Shown: one piece after another, positions 40,756 to 41,790 of the stretch
Numbering within the stretch: the stretch's first letter is position 1
Layout of the letters: each line of letters starts with the position of its first letter
Origin: Hydromicrobium sp964415365
GTDB taxonomy: Bacteria; Actinomycetota; Humimicrobiia; Humimicrobiales; Humimicrobiaceae
Reading direction: 5' to 3'
Assembly: GCA_964415365.1 (NCBI GenBank)
Contig: CAYPYW010000018.1
Coordinates: 1-41,790, forward strand
DNA: 41,790 nt
Position numbers and translations under genes: made by a program
The notes under the pieces: generated by a model
Database searches by the model: none
Seen by the model: the letters and a program-made list of their open reading frames with translations, nothing else
What the model was told of the DNA's origin: nothing

Positions 40756-41109
40756 GTGAAGGTACTTATAATAATTAATGATGCTCCTTATGGTTCAGAA
40801 AAAGCTTATAATGCTTTAAGAATAGCAATGCAGCTTCAAAAAGATAATTCCCAATCAGAAGTAAGAATATTTTTAATGACTGATTCAGCAACCTGCGCCA
40901 TCTCAGGTCAGGATGTTCCACAAGGTTACTACAATATCGAAACAATGCTATCAGTTGTAATCTATAAGGGTGGTAAAGTTAAGATTTGTGGAACCTGTGC
41001 CAATGCCAGAGGTCTAAAAGGATTAAAATTAATTGAGGGTGCAGAAATTAGCAGTATGGTTGAACTTGTTCAATGGATTACAGACAGCGATAAAATTTTA
41101 ACCTTTTAA
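40756..41109 (+). CDS. DsrE/DsrF-family protein
   Basis: About 117 residues of the DsrE/TusD-like fold: KVLIIINDAPYGSEKAYNAL at the N-terminus, VRIFLMTDSATCAISGQ with a conserved Cys, GYYNIETMLSVVIYKGGKVK, then ICGTCANARGL with the CxxC sulfur/redox site. Members bind or transfer sulfur, or act as small cytoplasmic proteins of unknown role. A GTG at 40756 with AAAGGA four bases upstream is the natural start. The same frame continues upstream into the transposase fragment, so a 252-residue fusion from 40351 is also possible. Confidence 0.8.
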   Translation: MKVLIIINDAPYGSEKAYNALRIAMQLQKDNSQSEVRIFLMTDSATCAISGQDVPQGYYNIETMLSVVIYKGGKVKICGTCANARGLKGLKLIEGAEISSMVELVQWITDSDKILTF

Positions 41110-41153
41110 ATTATAGATAAGTTTAAAATTAACCTTAATATCATACTTCAAAT

Positions 41154-41432
41154 ATGAAAACCGTTGATAAAAAGTCAGTGTTTGATAAATATGCCCTGGA
41201 ATATGACAAGTGGTTTGATGAAAACAAAGAGATATACCATTCAGGGCTACTTGCATTAAAAGAAGCTATTCCAAAAAATAAAATGGGATTGGAAGTAGGG
41301 GTAAGAACAGGTCGCTTTGCAGAACCACTTGGAATAAAATTTTGTGTTGAACCTTCAGAAGCTATGGCTTCAGTTGCTATAAAAAGAGGAATTAAAACAA
41401 TAAATTGTATAAGAGATTACCTAAAAACATGA
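41154..41432 (+). pseudogene. Truncated class I SAM-dependent methyltransferase
   Basis: 92 residues, well under half of a normal methyltransferase. FDKYALEYDKWFDENKEIYH is the usual N-terminal helix and GLEVGVRTGRFAEPLGI is motif I, where the GxGxG glycine is replaced by Arg (GVRTG). The frame stops after RDYLKT and none of the later motifs is seen downstream, so the 3' part is lost by deletion. Confidence 0.7.
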
Positions 41433-41790
41433 TGTTTATTATTATGTAAGAGTATTTTTTAAATTAACTATTTCTCTTAAAAGATGTTTCGAAATTTCAC
41501 ATCTCTGGGGAGCTACCTAGGTATACATCCACATAGCTATGTGAGTAAACAATTCCCTCAATACTTCCTATTAATTAAAGAAATGGGAACTCCATCTGGT
41601 AAAAAGCATATTTACATTTTGTGTGGTTTTTCAATAATTCCTGCAGGTGTTTCTTAAAATGGCTGGGCACAGCAAATGAATATGGATCATTGCTTCCAAG
41701 TTCCTTTTTGGGGAACCTCCCTTGAAAAGTCTTCTACCATCTAAAGTTATAATATTATTTCTTTGGACTACTTTTTCTAAGCAGGCTGCA
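41433..41790 (-). pseudogene. Intergenic with minus-strand coding remnant at its right part
   Basis: On the minus strand from the window edge to a stop at 41575 the sequence reads LEKVVQRNNIITLDGRRLF and, after a one-base shift in a T-run near 41730, QGRFPKKELGSNDPYSFAVP then SHFKKHLQELLKNHTKCKYA. The NNIITLDGRRxxQ piece recalls the C-terminal region of some transposases, but the rest I do not recognise. The stretch 41433-41574 holds nothing I can identify. Confidence 0.3.

Overview
The window is AT-rich, carries very few RNA or housekeeping genes, and is dominated by carbohydrate catabolism. A glycyl radical enzyme with its radical-SAM activase, several Fe-S oxidoreductases and the lack of any oxygen-linked enzyme point to a strictly anaerobic, fermentative bacterium. 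Ribosome binding sites are strong (GGAGG type) and TTG/GTG starts are frequent. The substrate-binding lipoprotein has a low-complexity AAETT linker of a kind I associate with uncultured anaerobic lineages such as Atribacterota or deep Actinomycetota; that placement is a guess.

Layout. 1-2500 (minus strand): a Dph6-like ATP-pyrophosphatase with an unexplained N-terminal extension and a probable 3' frameshift, remnants of an MFS gene, and an intact nucleoside/sugar-type MFS transporter. 2795-9661: a TIM-barrel isomerase, a Gfo/Idh dehydrogenase, and a divergent unit of glycyl radical activase (minus) against a PfkB kinase plus glycyl radical enzyme (plus). 10074-16910: a regulon with a TIGR04076 protein, a ferredoxin-type aldo/keto reductase, a GH4 glycosidase, a BadF-type sugar kinase, a ROK repressor and a NagB-like protein. 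Three promoters here share a TTGAC(A/T)-N17-TATTAT core overlapped by the same 21-bp inverted repeat, the likely ROK operator.

17163-27721: a sugar ABC importer (lipoprotein and two permeases, no ATPase), a pyruvate-kinase-C-terminal-like protein, Gfo/Idh and TIM-barrel enzymes, an MFS exporter-like protein with no standard start codon, and a divergent old-yellow-enzyme-type flavin/Fe-S reductase. 27759-29687 (minus): a Gfo/Idh paralogue and a flavodoxin-like protein. 29944-36830 (plus): a second catabolic run of cyclase-family hydrolase, 2-hydroxyacid dehydrogenase, FGGY kinase, DapA-family aldolase, zinc alcohol dehydrogenase, a mutarotase-like protein and an SDR, which reads as a sugar or sugar-acid pathway.

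36840-41790 is a decay zone. It holds a pfkB fragment joined to an ABC permease fragment, a dead IS200/IS605 element with both terminal hairpins, the 5' end of a Gfo/Idh gene cut at the IS boundary, an intact iron-type alcohol dehydrogenase, an IS5-like transposase fragment reading in frame into a DsrE-family gene, a truncated methyltransferase, and more remnants.

The most interesting candidates are the kinase plus glycyl radical enzyme pair (possibly radical ring-opening or dehydration of a phosphorylated sugar derivative), the three-site ROK operator set, and the Gfo/Idh, TIM-barrel and divergent flavin-reductase cluster, which may process unusual glycosides. All functional pathway statements are inference from family and context.
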